A stretch of DNA of 64,000 nucleotides from Levilinea saccharolytica. Lineage in GTDB: Bacteria > Chloroflexota > Anaerolineae > Anaerolineales > Anaerolineaceae. Shown here piece by piece: positions 52,482-60,519 of this stretch. The DNA is taken from the NCBI RefSeq assembly GCF_001306035.1, contig NZ_LGCM01000046.1, forward strand, positions 1 through 64,000. Reading direction: 5' to 3'. Under the pieces are notes generated by a model. The model searched no databases. It had not been told where the DNA came from and was given only the letters and a program-made list of their open reading frames with translations. The position numbers and the translations under genes were made by a program. Position 1 is the stretch's first letter; each line of letters starts with the position of its first letter.

Positions 52482-53783
52482 TCAGGCCTGCCCGTCGGTC
52501 AAGATCATCTCCGCGGCGCGGCGGCCAATCTCCACCGCAAAGTTGGTGCCGCGATCCCAGGGGTACACCTGGCTCATGCTGGCAAAATACAGCCCGGCCA
52601 ATGGGGTGCGCACGGCGGGGATATGGCGCGAGTGGTTCAGCAGCGGAACCGGCTGGGCATAGGGCGTGCGGAACAGCCAGCTCTGCCGCACCCAATCCGG
52701 CTGAAAATCGGGGTTGATGCGTGCCAGCGAGGGTAAAAAGCGCTCCAGCAGCTCTTCCTGGCTCATCTGGAAATAGGCGTGATCCGTCTCCAGGTAGTCA
52801 CCCATATACAAGATATGATCGCCGCCAAAATGCTCCGGCGAGACGAAATTGGTGTGCTCCACCAGGGCCAGATAGGGGAACCCGGCGGATTTGGGCAGGT
52901 TGTACCAGTAGTAGCCCTGCGGCGAAAGCTGGCGGCGCAGCGCCAAAACCATCACCACCGCGCCCAGATGTTTCAATTCCAGCAGTCCCTTTAGATAATC
53001 TTCGGGGAGCTGCGGCGCCAGGCGCGCCATCCAGCCCGGTGAGGTGGTGGAAAGCACGCGGTCAAAGCGCTGATCCCCCGCGGCCGAGCGCACCGTCCAG
53101 CTTCCGTCCGCTTCGGACTGCAGGGCCGTCACCGGCGTGGAGAACAAGATCTTGCCGCCCAGCCCGCGCAAGTGCGCGGCGAAATCATCTGAGAAGGCCT
53201 GAAAGCCGCCCTGATAAGTGCCCAGCCGCGTGGTGCGTGCGTGCAGGCGCGCCCACATCCAGGCCATGTTCACCTGCTGGGCGTAGCGTTCGCCAAATTT
53301 GCCCACCAACATCGGCTCCCACATCTCGCGGTACACCGAATCGCCCGCCCATTTGCGCATCCAGGCTTCCACCGTGGTTTGCTCCAGCGGCTGCCAGTTG
53401 TTGGTCAGGCGCAGATACAGCCCCACCAGGCCAAAGCGAATCTTGTTCACGCCCCAGCCCAGCCCCGGATACAGCAGGGCTGCCGGGATGGAGTCAAAGG
53501 GGTAAAACTTGCCGCGGTGATACATGACCGTTTTGGGGCGCGGGAAGAGCATCTTGTGGCGCAAGCCCAGATCGTCCATCAGCTTCAGCATGTGCGCGTC
53601 GCTTTGGAACCAGTGGTGGTAAAAGCGCTCCACGCTCCAATCCCAACCGGGGGCCTTAAACCCCGCGGCCAGGCCGCCCGCCGCCTCGGCGGATTCAAAC
53701 ACGGTCACATCCTGCCCGGCGCGCAGCAGATCAAACGCTGCCGCCATGCCCCCATACCCAGCGCCAAGGATTGCAATTTTCAT
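52482..53783 (-). CDS. FAD-dependent amine oxidase / protoporphyrinogen-oxidase-like protein
   Basis: The protein is 433 aa from ATG 53783. It has the dinucleotide fold AILGAGYGGMAAAFDLLRAG (GxGxxG) with the acidic end VFESAEAAGGLAAGF, and a C-terminal FAD segment GLYFASMSQVYPWDRGTNFA (about 398). A middle section with YHHWFQSDAHMLKLMDDLG fits the NAD(P)-binding amine-oxidase family used in lipid, carotenoid or sugar metabolism. It follows, by 62 bases, a flippase-like gene, so a lipid-linked substrate is possible. AAGGA lies 11 bases upstream of the ATG. Confidence 0.82.
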   Translation of the reverse strand: MKIAILGAGYGGMAAAFDLLRAGQDVTVFESAEAAGGLAAGFKAPGWDWSVERFYHHWFQSDAHMLKLMDDLGLRHKMLFPRPKTVMYHRGKFYPFDSIPAALLYPGLGWGVNKIRFGLVGLYLRLTNNWQPLEQTTVEAWMRKWAGDSVYREMWEPMLVGKFGERYAQQVNMAWMWARLHARTTRLGTYQGGFQAFSDDFAAHLRGLGGKILFSTPVTALQSEADGSWTVRSAAGDQRFDRVLSTTSPGWMARLAPQLPEDYLKGLLELKHLGAVVMVLALRRQLSPQGYYWYNLPKSAGFPYLALVEHTNFVSPEHFGGDHILYMGDYLETDHAYFQMSQEELLERFLPSLARINPDFQPDWVRQSWLFRTPYAQPVPLLNHSRHIPAVRTPLAGLYFASMSQVYPWDRGTNFAVEIGRRAAEMILTDGQA

Positions 53784-53845
53784 CTCGTAGTGTCCTTTCG
53801 TGCTCCCATGCTGCCCCCCATGCTGCCGCGCTCCGAGGGCCGGCC

Positions 53846-54865
53846 TTACTCCGCCGCTTCCTGCGGCGACCGTACCACATCCTTGCCCCAGCGCAGCGGC
53901 TGACGCAGGTAGTAGTAGGCCCCCAGCAGGGTGATGGGGAACCACAGGGCGCCGTGCAGCACCAGCGTGTAGCCCGCCGCCATCTCGCCCGGAACGCCGT
54001 AGGCGCTCAGGAGGGCGATGCCCGGCGCGTCAAAGGTGCCCACATAGCCAGGCGCTGAGGGGATGGTGGTGGCCAGGTTGACAATGCCGTTCATCAGCAT
54101 CAGCGCGAAGAAGCTGACCTCGAAATCAAAGGCGTGCATCACAAACCAGTATTTACCCGTCTCCAACAGCCAGATCAGCACCGTGGTGAAGAAGATCATC
54201 AGCGCCTCCCAGGGAGAGCGCAGCGATTCCAGGCCGGTCAAAAAGCGCAGGGCCACGGCGCGGGTCTTCTCGCGCAATTTCACAGGCAAAAAGCGGTCTA
54301 CCGCCCAGTTCACCATGCGTTCGGTGACTTTGGGGAACATGGCCGCCAGCAGAAAGGCCACCAACGCGCCGAAGAACAGCAGCGAGCCGCCCAGGGTGAT
54401 GGCGCGGATGGACAGGCCGCCGATCACGCCCGATTCGCCCGTCAGGCGGCCCAGTTCGGATAAATTCAAAAAGACAAAGGCCAGCATGACCACGCCGTCA
54501 AAAATGCGTTCCACGATCACCGTGGCCAGCGAGGCCGAAATGGGCACCCCTTCGCGGTCTTTGAGGATGGCGGCGCGCAGCACCTCACCCGCCCGCGCGG
54601 GGTAAATGTTGTTGCCCATATAGCCAATGGCCACCACCGGGAACATGGTGCGCGTGGGGATCTTCTTCAGCGGGCGCAGCATGTAATGCCAGCGCCAGGC
54701 GCGCACATACACCCCCAAAAAGTACACCCCCACCCCCGGCAGCAGCCAACCGTAGCGCGCGGATTTGACCGCCGCCCAAATCTCCGCCGGATGCAGGCGG
54801 TTAAGAACCAGATACAAAAAAACGGCGCTGATGAGCAGCCCCAGCCAGAATTGCCATCGTTTCAT
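53846..54865 (-). CDS. Lysylphosphatidylglycerol-synthase-like transmembrane (UPF0104/AglD-type) protein
   Basis: The protein is 339 aa from ATG 54865, which lies 7 bases after a TATAAT box, a leaderless design. It has about eight membrane segments and the UPF0104 pattern: RAWRWHYMLRPL (about 57), NNIYPARAGEVLRA (about 85-98), and a late NGIVNLATTIPSAPGYVGTFD (about 265-285). Related proteins flip or modify lipid-linked sugars or phosphatidylglycerol. It is the first gene in an operon with the FAD oxidoreductase. Confidence 0.85.
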   Translation of the reverse strand: MKRWQFWLGLLISAVFLYLVLNRLHPAEIWAAVKSARYGWLLPGVGVYFLGVYVRAWRWHYMLRPLKKIPTRTMFPVVAIGYMGNNIYPARAGEVLRAAILKDREGVPISASLATVIVERIFDGVVMLAFVFLNLSELGRLTGESGVIGGLSIRAITLGGSLLFFGALVAFLLAAMFPKVTERMVNWAVDRFLPVKLREKTRAVALRFLTGLESLRSPWEALMIFFTTVLIWLLETGKYWFVMHAFDFEVSFFALMLMNGIVNLATTIPSAPGYVGTFDAPGIALLSAYGVPGEMAAGYTLVLHGALWFPITLLGAYYYLRQPLRWGKDVVRSPQEAAE

Positions 54866-54872
54866 GGGCCGA

Positions 54873-54878
54873 ATTATA
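54873..54878 (-). promoter_or_regulatory. -10 box of a leaderless transcript
   Basis: TATAAT on the minus strand, 7 bases before the ATG at 54865, the same spacing as at 5583-5596. No ribosome site and no -35 hexamer are seen. Confidence 0.6.
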
Positions 54879-54890
54879 ACACGCACCCCC

Positions 54891-54926
54891 TGAAAAACAG
54901 ACCGGAGGCGTTCCGCCTCCGGTCTG
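54891..54926 (-). terminator. Terminator of the phosphoglycerate mutase gene
   Basis: CAGACCGGAGGC and GCCTCCGGTCTG form a 12-bp stem, followed by TTTTT on the minus strand. Confidence 0.85.
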
Positions 54927-54950
54927 CACAGTCCGCAGAAACAACAGGTT

Positions 54951-55718
54951 TTACTTGGCTTTGGCCTGGTTCTTCACCGCTTCCGCGGCGGCCTTGGCCG
55001 CTTCGGGGTCGCCCAAATACCCGCGGGAGACCACTTTCAGGTCCTCATCCAGCTCGTACAGCAGGGGGATACCGGTGGGGATGTTCAATTCCACAATTTC
55101 ATCATCCGAAATGCCGTCCAGGTATTTCACCAGCGCGCGCAGGCTGTTGCCGTGAGCGGCGATCAGCACGGTTTCGTGCTTCTTCAGGTGCGGCACAATG
55201 CACTCGTGCCAGAAGGGCATCACCCGTTCCAGGGTGATCTTGAGCGATTCGGTGGAGGGCAGTTTGGCCGGGTCTACCTTGCGGTAGCGCGGATCAAAGC
55301 GCGGGTGGGTGGGGTCGTTGGCGTCCAGCACCGGTGGGGGCACGTCGTAGCTGCGCCGCCAAACCAGCACCTGCTCATTGCCGTATTTTTCGGCGGTTTC
55401 AGCTTTGTTCAGGCCCTGCAGCCCGCCGTAATGGCGTTCGTTCAGGCGCCAGTCGCGCACCACCGGGATCCACATCTGATCCATCTCATCCAGCGCCAGC
55501 CACAGGGTGCGGATGGCGCGCTTGAGCACGGAGGTGTAGGCGATGTCAAACAGCAGCCCTTCGGCCTTCAGCAGCTGCCCCGCCTGGCGGGCTTCCCGAA
55601 TGCCCTGCTCGGTCAGGTCCACATCCGTCCAGCCGGTGAAACGGTTGGACAGATTCCATTCGCTTTGCCCGTGGCGCAGCAGCACCAGCTTAATCGTGCC
55701 TTTTTTCTCGTCGGCCAT
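54951..55718 (-). CDS. gpmA: 2,3-bisphosphoglycerate-dependent phosphoglycerate mutase
   Basis: The protein is 255 aa from ATG 55718 (AAGGAG 8 bases upstream). It has [10 protein letters not shown] with the phosphohistidine (about residue 17), [13 protein letters not shown], the Glu in [11 protein letters not shown] (about 93), and [10 protein letters not shown] with the second His (about 190), the dPGM set. It interconverts 3- and 2-phosphoglycerate in glycolysis. Ala/Lys-rich tail (about 235-255) is a minor extension. Monocistronic. Confidence 0.95.
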   Translation of the reverse strand: MADEKKGTIKLVLLRHGQSEWNLSNRFTGWTDVDLTEQGIREARQAGQLLKAEGLLFDIAYTSVLKRAIRTLWLALDEMDQMWIPVVRDWRLNERHYGGLQGLNKAETAEKYGNEQVLVWRRSYDVPPPVLDANDPTHPRFDPRYRKVDPAKLPSTESLKITLERVMPFWHECIVPHLKKHETVLIAAHGNSLRALVKYLDGISDDEIVELNIPTGIPLLYELDEDLKVVSRGYLGDPEAAKAAAEAVKNQAKAK

Positions 55719-55837
55719 GTTTACTCTCCTTGACCATGGGTAATTTTCTAACCCCAAACGGGGAAGGTTCCATTCCGTTACGGCCTTATTGTATCCTAGC
55801 CGTCAAAGTCCGGCAACCCTGCCGCGCTCATCTTCCC

Positions 55838-56215
55838 CTAGCGCAGCGCCCCCAGCAGGGCAAAGGCTCCCCCGCTGACCAGGAGCGTCAGGTACGGGAT
55901 CAGCGCATGCGCGCGCGCGGCCCACAGCGGCGCGGGGCGGTCGCTGCTCACCAGCCCGCCGGTCGCCATCGCCAGCACAAAGCAGACCGCTGCCAGCCCC
56001 ACCCCCGCCCATTGCAATGCGCTCAGCGGGGCCGCGCGCTGGGTGACGACCGCCTGCCGGATCAGCCAGACCAGGATCCCCAGCGCCGCCAGCTTGTGGA
56101 CGGTGAAAGCCGCCAGAGGGTAGGGCTTGCCTGCGCGGCTGAGGCCGTAACCCAGAACGAAAACCAGGCCAAACAAACCGCCCAAAGCGGCGATTTTCCA
56201 AATCGTAGGGGTCAT
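55838..56215 (-). CDS. Four-helix membrane protein, unknown function
   Basis: The protein is 125 aa from ATG 56215, which overlaps the TetR stop (ATGA). It has four membrane helices, with a His in FTVHKLAALGILVWLI (about 39) and another in AARAHALIPYLTLL (about 103), a layout reminiscent of small cytochrome-b561-like or DUF-type proteins. Binding of heme is only a guess. Coupling to TetR suggests it is the regulated product. Confidence 0.62.
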   Translation of the reverse strand: MTPTIWKIAALGGLFGLVFVLGYGLSRAGKPYPLAAFTVHKLAALGILVWLIRQAVVTQRAAPLSALQWAGVGLAAVCFVLAMATGGLVSSDRPAPLWAARAHALIPYLTLLVSGGAFALLGALR

Positions 56216-56829
56216 GCTTGCTCCTCTTGGGTAGGTGCAGCGGACGGCGAGGCCGCGGCAGCCCCACCCCAAAACATCTCAAAGCCCTGGCGGATGAGGG
56301 CGGCCTGCTGGTCAGGGTCCGGCGTTTGGCGCAGCAGCAGCATCACCGCCACTATGGCCTGATACAGCATTCCGCCGATCAGCTCGGGGGGGTACGGCCC
56401 CAACACGCCCTCCGCCTGGCCTTTTTGGATGGCGGCGTAGTAGTAGGCAAAGGCGCGCTGCGATTCAGCCAGGGTTTCGGGTGTGATCCACACCGGATCG
56501 CGCAGCTGCTGGGTGGCTTCGAAGGTATAGGGGCGTTCTAAAAACCAGCCCAAGGTGGCGCTCCACACGGCCCAAAAGGTCTCACGCGCCGAAAGCTGGG
56601 GGGAGAGCTGCGCGGTCACCCGCTGGGCCTGTTCATAGGCCAGCTGCAGGGCCAGTTCGTTCACCAGGGCTTGTTTGGTGGGGAAGTACAGAAACAGGGT
56701 GCCGGACGCCACCCCGGCCTCGCGGGCGATGTCGGCGGTGAGGGCGTTGGCCACCCCGCGCTCGGCGAAGAGTTTCAGCGCGGCGGCCAACAATGCGGTT
56801 TTTCGTTCGGGGTTGAGTGAGCGAGTCAA
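56212..56829 (-). CDS. TetR/AcrR-family regulator
   Basis: This 205-aa protein starts with a TTG at 56829 (AAGGAG 9 bases upstream). The helix-turn-helix region is KLFAERGVANALTADIAREA followed by GVASGTLFLYFPTKQALV. The C-terminal domain is of usual length with a Glu/Ala-rich tail. An imperfect palindrome lies just upstream, which suggests autorepression of the two-gene operon with the membrane protein. Confidence 0.9.
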   Translation of the reverse strand: MTRSLNPERKTALLAAALKLFAERGVANALTADIAREAGVASGTLFLYFPTKQALVNELALQLAYEQAQRVTAQLSPQLSARETFWAVWSATLGWFLERPYTFEATQQLRDPVWITPETLAESQRAFAYYYAAIQKGQAEGVLGPYPPELIGGMLYQAIVAVMLLLRQTPDPDQQAALIRQGFEMFWGGAAAASPSAAPTQEEQA

Positions 56830-56845
56830 GGGGTCTCCTTCTATA

Positions 56846-56892
56846 ATGACTGACTACTCACTCATTGTAATGAGGTTGGGGATATTTGTCAA
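56846..56892 (-). promoter_or_regulatory. Promoter and operator of the second TetR operon
   Basis: TTGACA (56887-56892), 17-bp spacer, TACAAT (56864-56869) on the minus strand. An inverted repeat ATGAGTGA-GTAG-TCAGTCAT (56846-56865, one mismatch) overlaps the end of the -10 box and the start site. Confidence 0.75.
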
Positions 56893-56913
56893 GGCCCCCA
56901 TGTGCCAGCGTTA

Positions 56914-57291
56914 GGGCACGCCTACGCCTGCCCCATCGGGGTGAGGGGGTAGACCGGCGTGCCCCTACGGGTTTTTGGCGGTGTGGGGGATGCCGGCGGT
57001 CGGGCACGCCTACGGTTGGCCCATCGGACCCAGGGGGTAGACCGGCGTGCCCCTACGGGTTTTTGGCGGTGTGGGGGGTGCTGGCGGTTGGGCACGCCTA
57101 CGCCTGTCCCATCAGGGCCGGGGGGTAGACCGGCGGTTGGGCACGCCTACGGTTGCCCCATCAGGGCCGGGGGGTAGACCGGCGTGCCCCTACGGGTTTT
57201 TGGCGGTATGGGGGGTGCTGGCGGTCGGGCACGCCTACGCCCGCCCCATCGGGTTCAGGGGGTAGACCGGCGTGCCCCGACGGGTTTTGGC
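56914..57291. repeat. 88-bp tandem repeat array related to the 9.9-kb array
   Basis: GGGCACGCCTACG begins at 56914, 57002, 57090, 57139 and 57227, giving spacings of 88, 88, 49 and 88; the fourth step is a unit with a 39-base deletion. Each unit also holds CCATC-GG, GGGGTAGACCGGCGTGCCCC and TACGGGTTTTTGGCGG. The modules GGGCACGCCTACG and ACCGGCGTGCCCC are also in the 9881-10255 array but in opposite orientation. It ends right at the epimerase stop codon. Confidence 0.92.
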
Positions 57292-58329
57292 CTAGAAGAA
57301 CAGCTTGACCACCTTCAGCGCCTTCTGCTTCCAGGGCACGCGGTGGGTCACGCCTTCCCCTTCGGTGAAGGTGTCCTTGTTCTGCAAATACCAGCGGTAA
57401 TTGCGCAGCATGGCCTGGCTGTTGGAATACAGCGGGCGGTAGCCCAACACCTGCTGGGCCTTTTCAATCGAAACAAACGAGTCCTTTGAAGCCGTCTCGT
57501 AAATCCACGGGTACAGCGGCGAAAGCTTGAGCTTTTCCAAAATCCGCAGCGCCGGGATCACCATCCAGGTGGGGAAAGGCACAATACGCTTGCCAAAGCC
57601 GGCCTCGTCCAAAACCGCCTGATAATCCTGGCGCATGGTGGTATATTCCGCCGCACCTACATTAAACGTGGTGTTGACCGCCGCGGCGTCCAGCGTGATG
57701 CACGCCAGAATCACCTGACACAAATCGTCCACATCCAGCAGCTGGTAGCGGTTGTTGCCCGAGCCGATCATGGGGAAATGCTTGCCCTGGCTGGCCCATT
57801 CGTAGAAAATGGCAAACACGCCCAGCCGCTCCGGCCCCACAAACGACTTCGGCCGCAAAATGGGCACGCACATGCCCTTCTCGCGGAAGGATTCGCACAC
57901 CGCCTCGGCCTCCACTTTGGCCTCGCCGTACGGCCCCACCCCATGCACCGGGTCGGTCTCATACAGCGGGTGGTGATCCGGCACGCCGTACACCGCCGTG
58001 GAGGAAATATGAATGAAGCGCTTGACCCCATAGGCATGGGCCTGTTCCATCAAAATGCGCGTGCCCTTCACATCGGTGGAGTAAATATCCTCCGGCGAAT
58101 ACAGCGGCAAGGCCGCCGCGGTGTGAATGACCACATCCGCCCCGGCCATGCTGCGCGCCACGGCTTGTGGGTCGCGGATGTCACCCTGCAAAAATTCGAT
58201 CCGGTCGCGTTCCGGGTACGTGAAATCCACCAGGTCAATCCCGGCGATGTCCGTATAGCCGCGTTCCAGCAGGTAGCGCACCAGGTTGATGCTCAAAAAA
58301 CCGCTGATTCCGGTGATATAGATTTTCAT
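57292..58329 (-). CDS. NAD-dependent epimerase/dehydratase (extended SDR)
   Basis: This 345-aa protein has an N-terminal TGISGFLSINLVRYL (TGxxGF, with the third Gly as Ser), the acidic end GIDLVDF, DVVIHTAAALP, a Ser in ISSTAVYG and the active-site YGEAK (Y-x3-K, about 135). These fit nucleotide-sugar or steroid-like 3-beta-HSD epimerases. The substrate is unknown. AAGGAAG precedes the ATG. It is not adjacent to other sugar genes. Confidence 0.87.
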   Translation of the reverse strand: MKIYITGISGFLSINLVRYLLERGYTDIAGIDLVDFTYPERDRIEFLQGDIRDPQAVARSMAGADVVIHTAAALPLYSPEDIYSTDVKGTRILMEQAHAYGVKRFIHISSTAVYGVPDHHPLYETDPVHGVGPYGEAKVEAEAVCESFREKGMCVPILRPKSFVGPERLGVFAIFYEWASQGKHFPMIGSGNNRYQLLDVDDLCQVILACITLDAAAVNTTFNVGAAEYTTMRQDYQAVLDEAGFGKRIVPFPTWMVIPALRILEKLKLSPLYPWIYETASKDSFVSIEKAQQVLGYRPLYSNSQAMLRNYRWYLQNKDTFTEGEGVTHRVPWKQKALKVVKLFF

Positions 58330-58421
58330 GCTGCTTCCTTTTTTTCATAATTTCGGCGGGCAGCCCGCCCCACCCAAATTATACCAGTCGTGAACTCATG
58401 CGGGGAAAATGTAAAACACCC

Positions 58422-58470
58422 TTGACATGTAAAGCAAACTTTACTATAATATGTACAGTTTACTTTACAT
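58422..58470 (+). promoter_or_regulatory. Consensus promoter with overlapping palindrome
   Basis: TTGACA (58422-58427), 17-bp spacer, TATAAT (58445-58450). The spacer contains GTAAAG-CAAA-CTTTAC (58429-58444), a perfect inverted repeat, and further TTTAC half-sites lie at 58459-58469. The next gene encodes a HTH protein, so autoregulation is likely. Confidence 0.75.
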
Positions 58471-58480
58471 GGGAGGGCGC

Positions 58481-58693
58481 ATGAAAAATCGCTTGGAAGA
58501 ATTTCGCAGCCAACGGGGCTGGACACAGCAGGAGCTGGCCGACCAGGTGGAAGTCTCCCGTCAGACGATCATCTCGCTGGAGAATGGGCGCTATAACCCC
58601 TCCATCCTGTTGGCCTTTCGGCTGGCGCGTTTGTTCCAGATGCCCATCGAAGATCTCTTTTTATATTCACCGGAGGAAGAAAACCATGAGTAA
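58481..58693 (+). CDS. Small HTH (XRE/YozG-type) regulator
   Basis: This 70-aa protein starts at ATG 58481 with GGGAGGG 4 bases upstream. It is almost entirely a helix-turn-helix: RGWTQQELADQVEVSRQTII followed by SLENGRYNPSILLAF. It overlaps the next gene, encoding a membrane protein, by 8 bases. Such HTH-membrane pairs are common, and the membrane partner may control the regulator. Confidence 0.9.
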   Translation: MKNRLEEFRSQRGWTQQELADQVEVSRQTIISLENGRYNPSILLAFRLARLFQMPIEDLFLYSPEEENHE

Positions 58694-59150
58694 CTATTCA
58701 CAGTGGGTACAGCAAAAACTGCGCCTGGGCTGGGTTTTTTTGGCCGCGGGGGTCATCGTGGCCGCGGCGGGGGCGTGGATCGGCAGCGAATTTGCCTACC
58801 TGCCCTACAACTTCCGCATCATCACCGGCCTGGGTATTCTCTTGGCTGGGGTGGGCTTCAGCCTTCTGGTGCGCTACTGGCACGCCCGCAAAAATGGGGC
58901 CGAGGCGCGCCGCGTGAGCGCCGCCGAACGCGACGAGCGCATGCTGCTCATCCGTGCCCGCGCCGGCAACCGCGCCTTTTGGGTCTCGCTGGGCCTCACC
59001 TACACCGGCCTGATGTGGGCCTCCTTCGCCGCCAACGGCAGCCTGCCTGAACTAAGCGGCGACACGCTGTGGTTCTTCCTGGCGGGGGCAGTGTTGGTGC
59101 CCTTCATCGTCTACATCGCCAGCATCGTCCGCGATCAAAACCGGCTGTAA
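58686..59150 (+). CDS. DUF2178-like membrane protein paired with HTH regulator
   Basis: The protein is 154 aa from ATG 58686. It has four membrane helices: LGWVFLAAGVIVAAAGAWIG, IITGLGILLAGVGFSLLV, FWVSLGLTYTGLMW and TLWFFLAGAVLVPFIVYIA, with a conserved-looking cytoplasmic loop AAERDERMLLIRARAGNRAF (about 80-100). The ERDER-x-x-x-I-x-x-K/R-A pattern resembles the DUF2178 family, usually next to a YozG-like regulator as here. Confidence 0.75.
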   Translation: MSNYSQWVQQKLRLGWVFLAAGVIVAAAGAWIGSEFAYLPYNFRIITGLGILLAGVGFSLLVRYWHARKNGAEARRVSAAERDERMLLIRARAGNRAFWVSLGLTYTGLMWASFAANGSLPELSGDTLWFFLAGAVLVPFIVYIASIVRDQNRL

Positions 59151-59170
59151 GCCCACCGCACACAAAAAAA

Positions 59171-59198
59171 GGCATCCCGCGCGGGATGCCTTTTGAGT
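59171..59198. terminator. Bidirectional terminator
   Basis: GGCATCCCGCGCGGGATGCC is a perfect self-complementary stem, with A-run before and TTTT after. It lies between the DUF2178-like gene and the convergent small membrane protein gene. Confidence 0.85.
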
Positions 59199-59214
59199 TT
59201 CCAGAAAACTGCCC

Positions 59215-59367
59215 CTAAAGAGTCACGATGGAGGACGCGATCCAGGTGATAATGATGATCACCGCCAGCACCGCGAACAGCACCCGCTGACGGCCTAAGC
59301 GCCGCTGCTCCTGCGAGGGGCCGGGTTTTCGCGTGGGGGTTTTGGCGCGCTTATTTTTTACTGCCAT
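59215..59367 (-). CDS. Small basic single-helix membrane protein
   Basis: This 50-aa protein has a strongly basic N-terminus (KNKRAKTPTRKPG, RRLGRQR) and one membrane helix (VLFAVLAVIIIITWIASSIV). Function is unknown. The start is the ATG at 59367; its Shine-Dalgarno is weak, with GGAAG about 14 bases upstream. It lies 87 bases downstream of the FmdB-like gene and may share its mRNA. Confidence 0.55.
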   Translation of the reverse strand: MAVKNKRAKTPTRKPGPSQEQRRLGRQRVLFAVLAVIIIITWIASSIVTL

Positions 59368-59454
59368 AAGGTTTATTTCACTTCCTTCTGCTGCTGGCAC
59401 AAAAAAAGCCCGGCTCAGCACGGGTGTGATCTTTCCGCCCGTGCCCAGCAGGGA

Positions 59455-59766
59455 TTAATCGCTGGTCTTGGTGACAGCCGTGCTGGAGGCGCTGGGTGTG
59501 GAGCTGCTCTCCGCCGCCGGTTTGGTCTCAGCCGCTTTCTCTGCGGGTTTCTCTTCGGTGTGCGTTGCTCGGCTCTGCCCAGAGGGGGAGCGGTGATCGG
59601 TGGCGTAAAAGCCAGAACCTTTAAAGACGATTCCGACCGGGGTATAGACCTTGCGCAGCGACTTCTTATTGCACTCCGGGCAGCGCGCCAGGGGCGGGTC
59701 AGAAAACCGCTGGTTGCGTTCAAACTGCACACCACAACTTTCGCACCGGTAGGTATAAATGGGCAT
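59455..59766 (-). CDS. FmdB-family zinc-ribbon protein
   Basis: This 103-aa protein starts at ATG 59766 with AAGGAG 10 bases upstream. It has PIYTYRCESCGVQFERNQ (CxxC) and ARCPECNK (second CxxC, about 29), the FmdB zinc ribbon, then GIVFKGSGFYATDHR and an Ala/Ser/Thr-rich tail. The family is thought to be regulatory. Probably monocistronic or with the small membrane protein. Confidence 0.88.
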   Translation of the reverse strand: MPIYTYRCESCGVQFERNQRFSDPPLARCPECNKKSLRKVYTPVGIVFKGSGFYATDHRSPSGQSRATHTEEKPAEKAAETKPAAESSSTPSASSTAVTKTSD

Positions 59767-59856
59767 AGCGATTACACTCCTTACAAGACTTTCCACGTAT
59801 TTCAATCTGGCATTATAGCAAGGAATTATAAGAATTTCAATAACAAATGGAGGGAT

Positions 59857-60519
59857 TTACCCTTTACTTTCCTCCTGTCCCGCCGAAAGCAGCCCGCGCT
59901 GAATGGCCGTGCTCACCGCCGCCGCCCGCGAATCGACCCCCAGCTTGTTGTACAGACTGGCCAGATGCGCCTTCACCGTGCGTTCGCTGATCCCCAAATG
60001 GTAAGCGATCTCTTTGCTGCGCTGGCCGCGCCCCACCGCCGCCAAAACCTCCAGCTCGCGCTCGCTCAATTCCGGTGCAGCCGAGGGCGGCGCCGCGCGT
60101 TGGGTTAACAGCCGCGCCAGCACTTCCGGCTGCAGCAAGGTTTCGCCGCGGGCTGCCGCGCGAATGGTGTTGAACAGGGTCTGGCGGTCGGTGTCCTTCA
60201 GCAGATAGGCGCGCGCCCCGGCCTGCAGCCCGCGCACCATCCCATCATCCTCGTTGTAGGTGGTCAAAATCACCACGGCAATCTGCGGGTGTTCAACGCT
60301 CAGGTGCTGGATGGCGGTCAGCCCGTCCATGCCCGGCATGCGCAGATCCATCAAAATCACATCCGGCCGGGTTTCCCCCGCCAGGCGCAGCGCCTCGGCC
60401 CCATCCGAAGCCTCGCCCACCAGTTCCATGCCCTCAGCCGTCTCCAGAATCAGGCGCAGCCCCTCGCGGATGATTAAATGGTCGTCGGCAATCAAAATGC
60501 GGATGGGGTCAGCCGTCAT
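59857..60519 (-). CDS. NarL/FixJ-family response regulator
   Basis: This 220-aa protein has a receiver domain (ILIADDHLIIREGL, phosphoacceptor Asp in VILMDLRMPGMDG, about 56, and LLKDT) and a C-terminal LuxR-type HTH (ELSERELEVLAAVGRGQRSK, then EIAYHLGISERTVKAHL). The ATG overlaps the kinase stop (ATGA). Probable target is the divergent ABC-2 exporter operon. Confidence 0.93.
   Translation of the reverse strand: MTADPIRILIADDHLIIREGLRLILETAEGMELVGEASDGAEALRLAGETRPDVILMDLRMPGMDGLTAIQHLSVEHPQIAVVILTTYNEDDGMVRGLQAGARAYLLKDTDRQTLFNTIRAAARGETLLQPEVLARLLTQRAAPPSAAPELSERELEVLAAVGRGQRSKEIAYHLGISERTVKAHLASLYNKLGVDSRAAAVSTAIQRGLLSAGQEESKG

Noticed and set aside
56886-57489. Frames of 72-101 codons through the 88-bp array
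   Set aside because: Same reason: repeat-encoded, no homology and overlapping each other.
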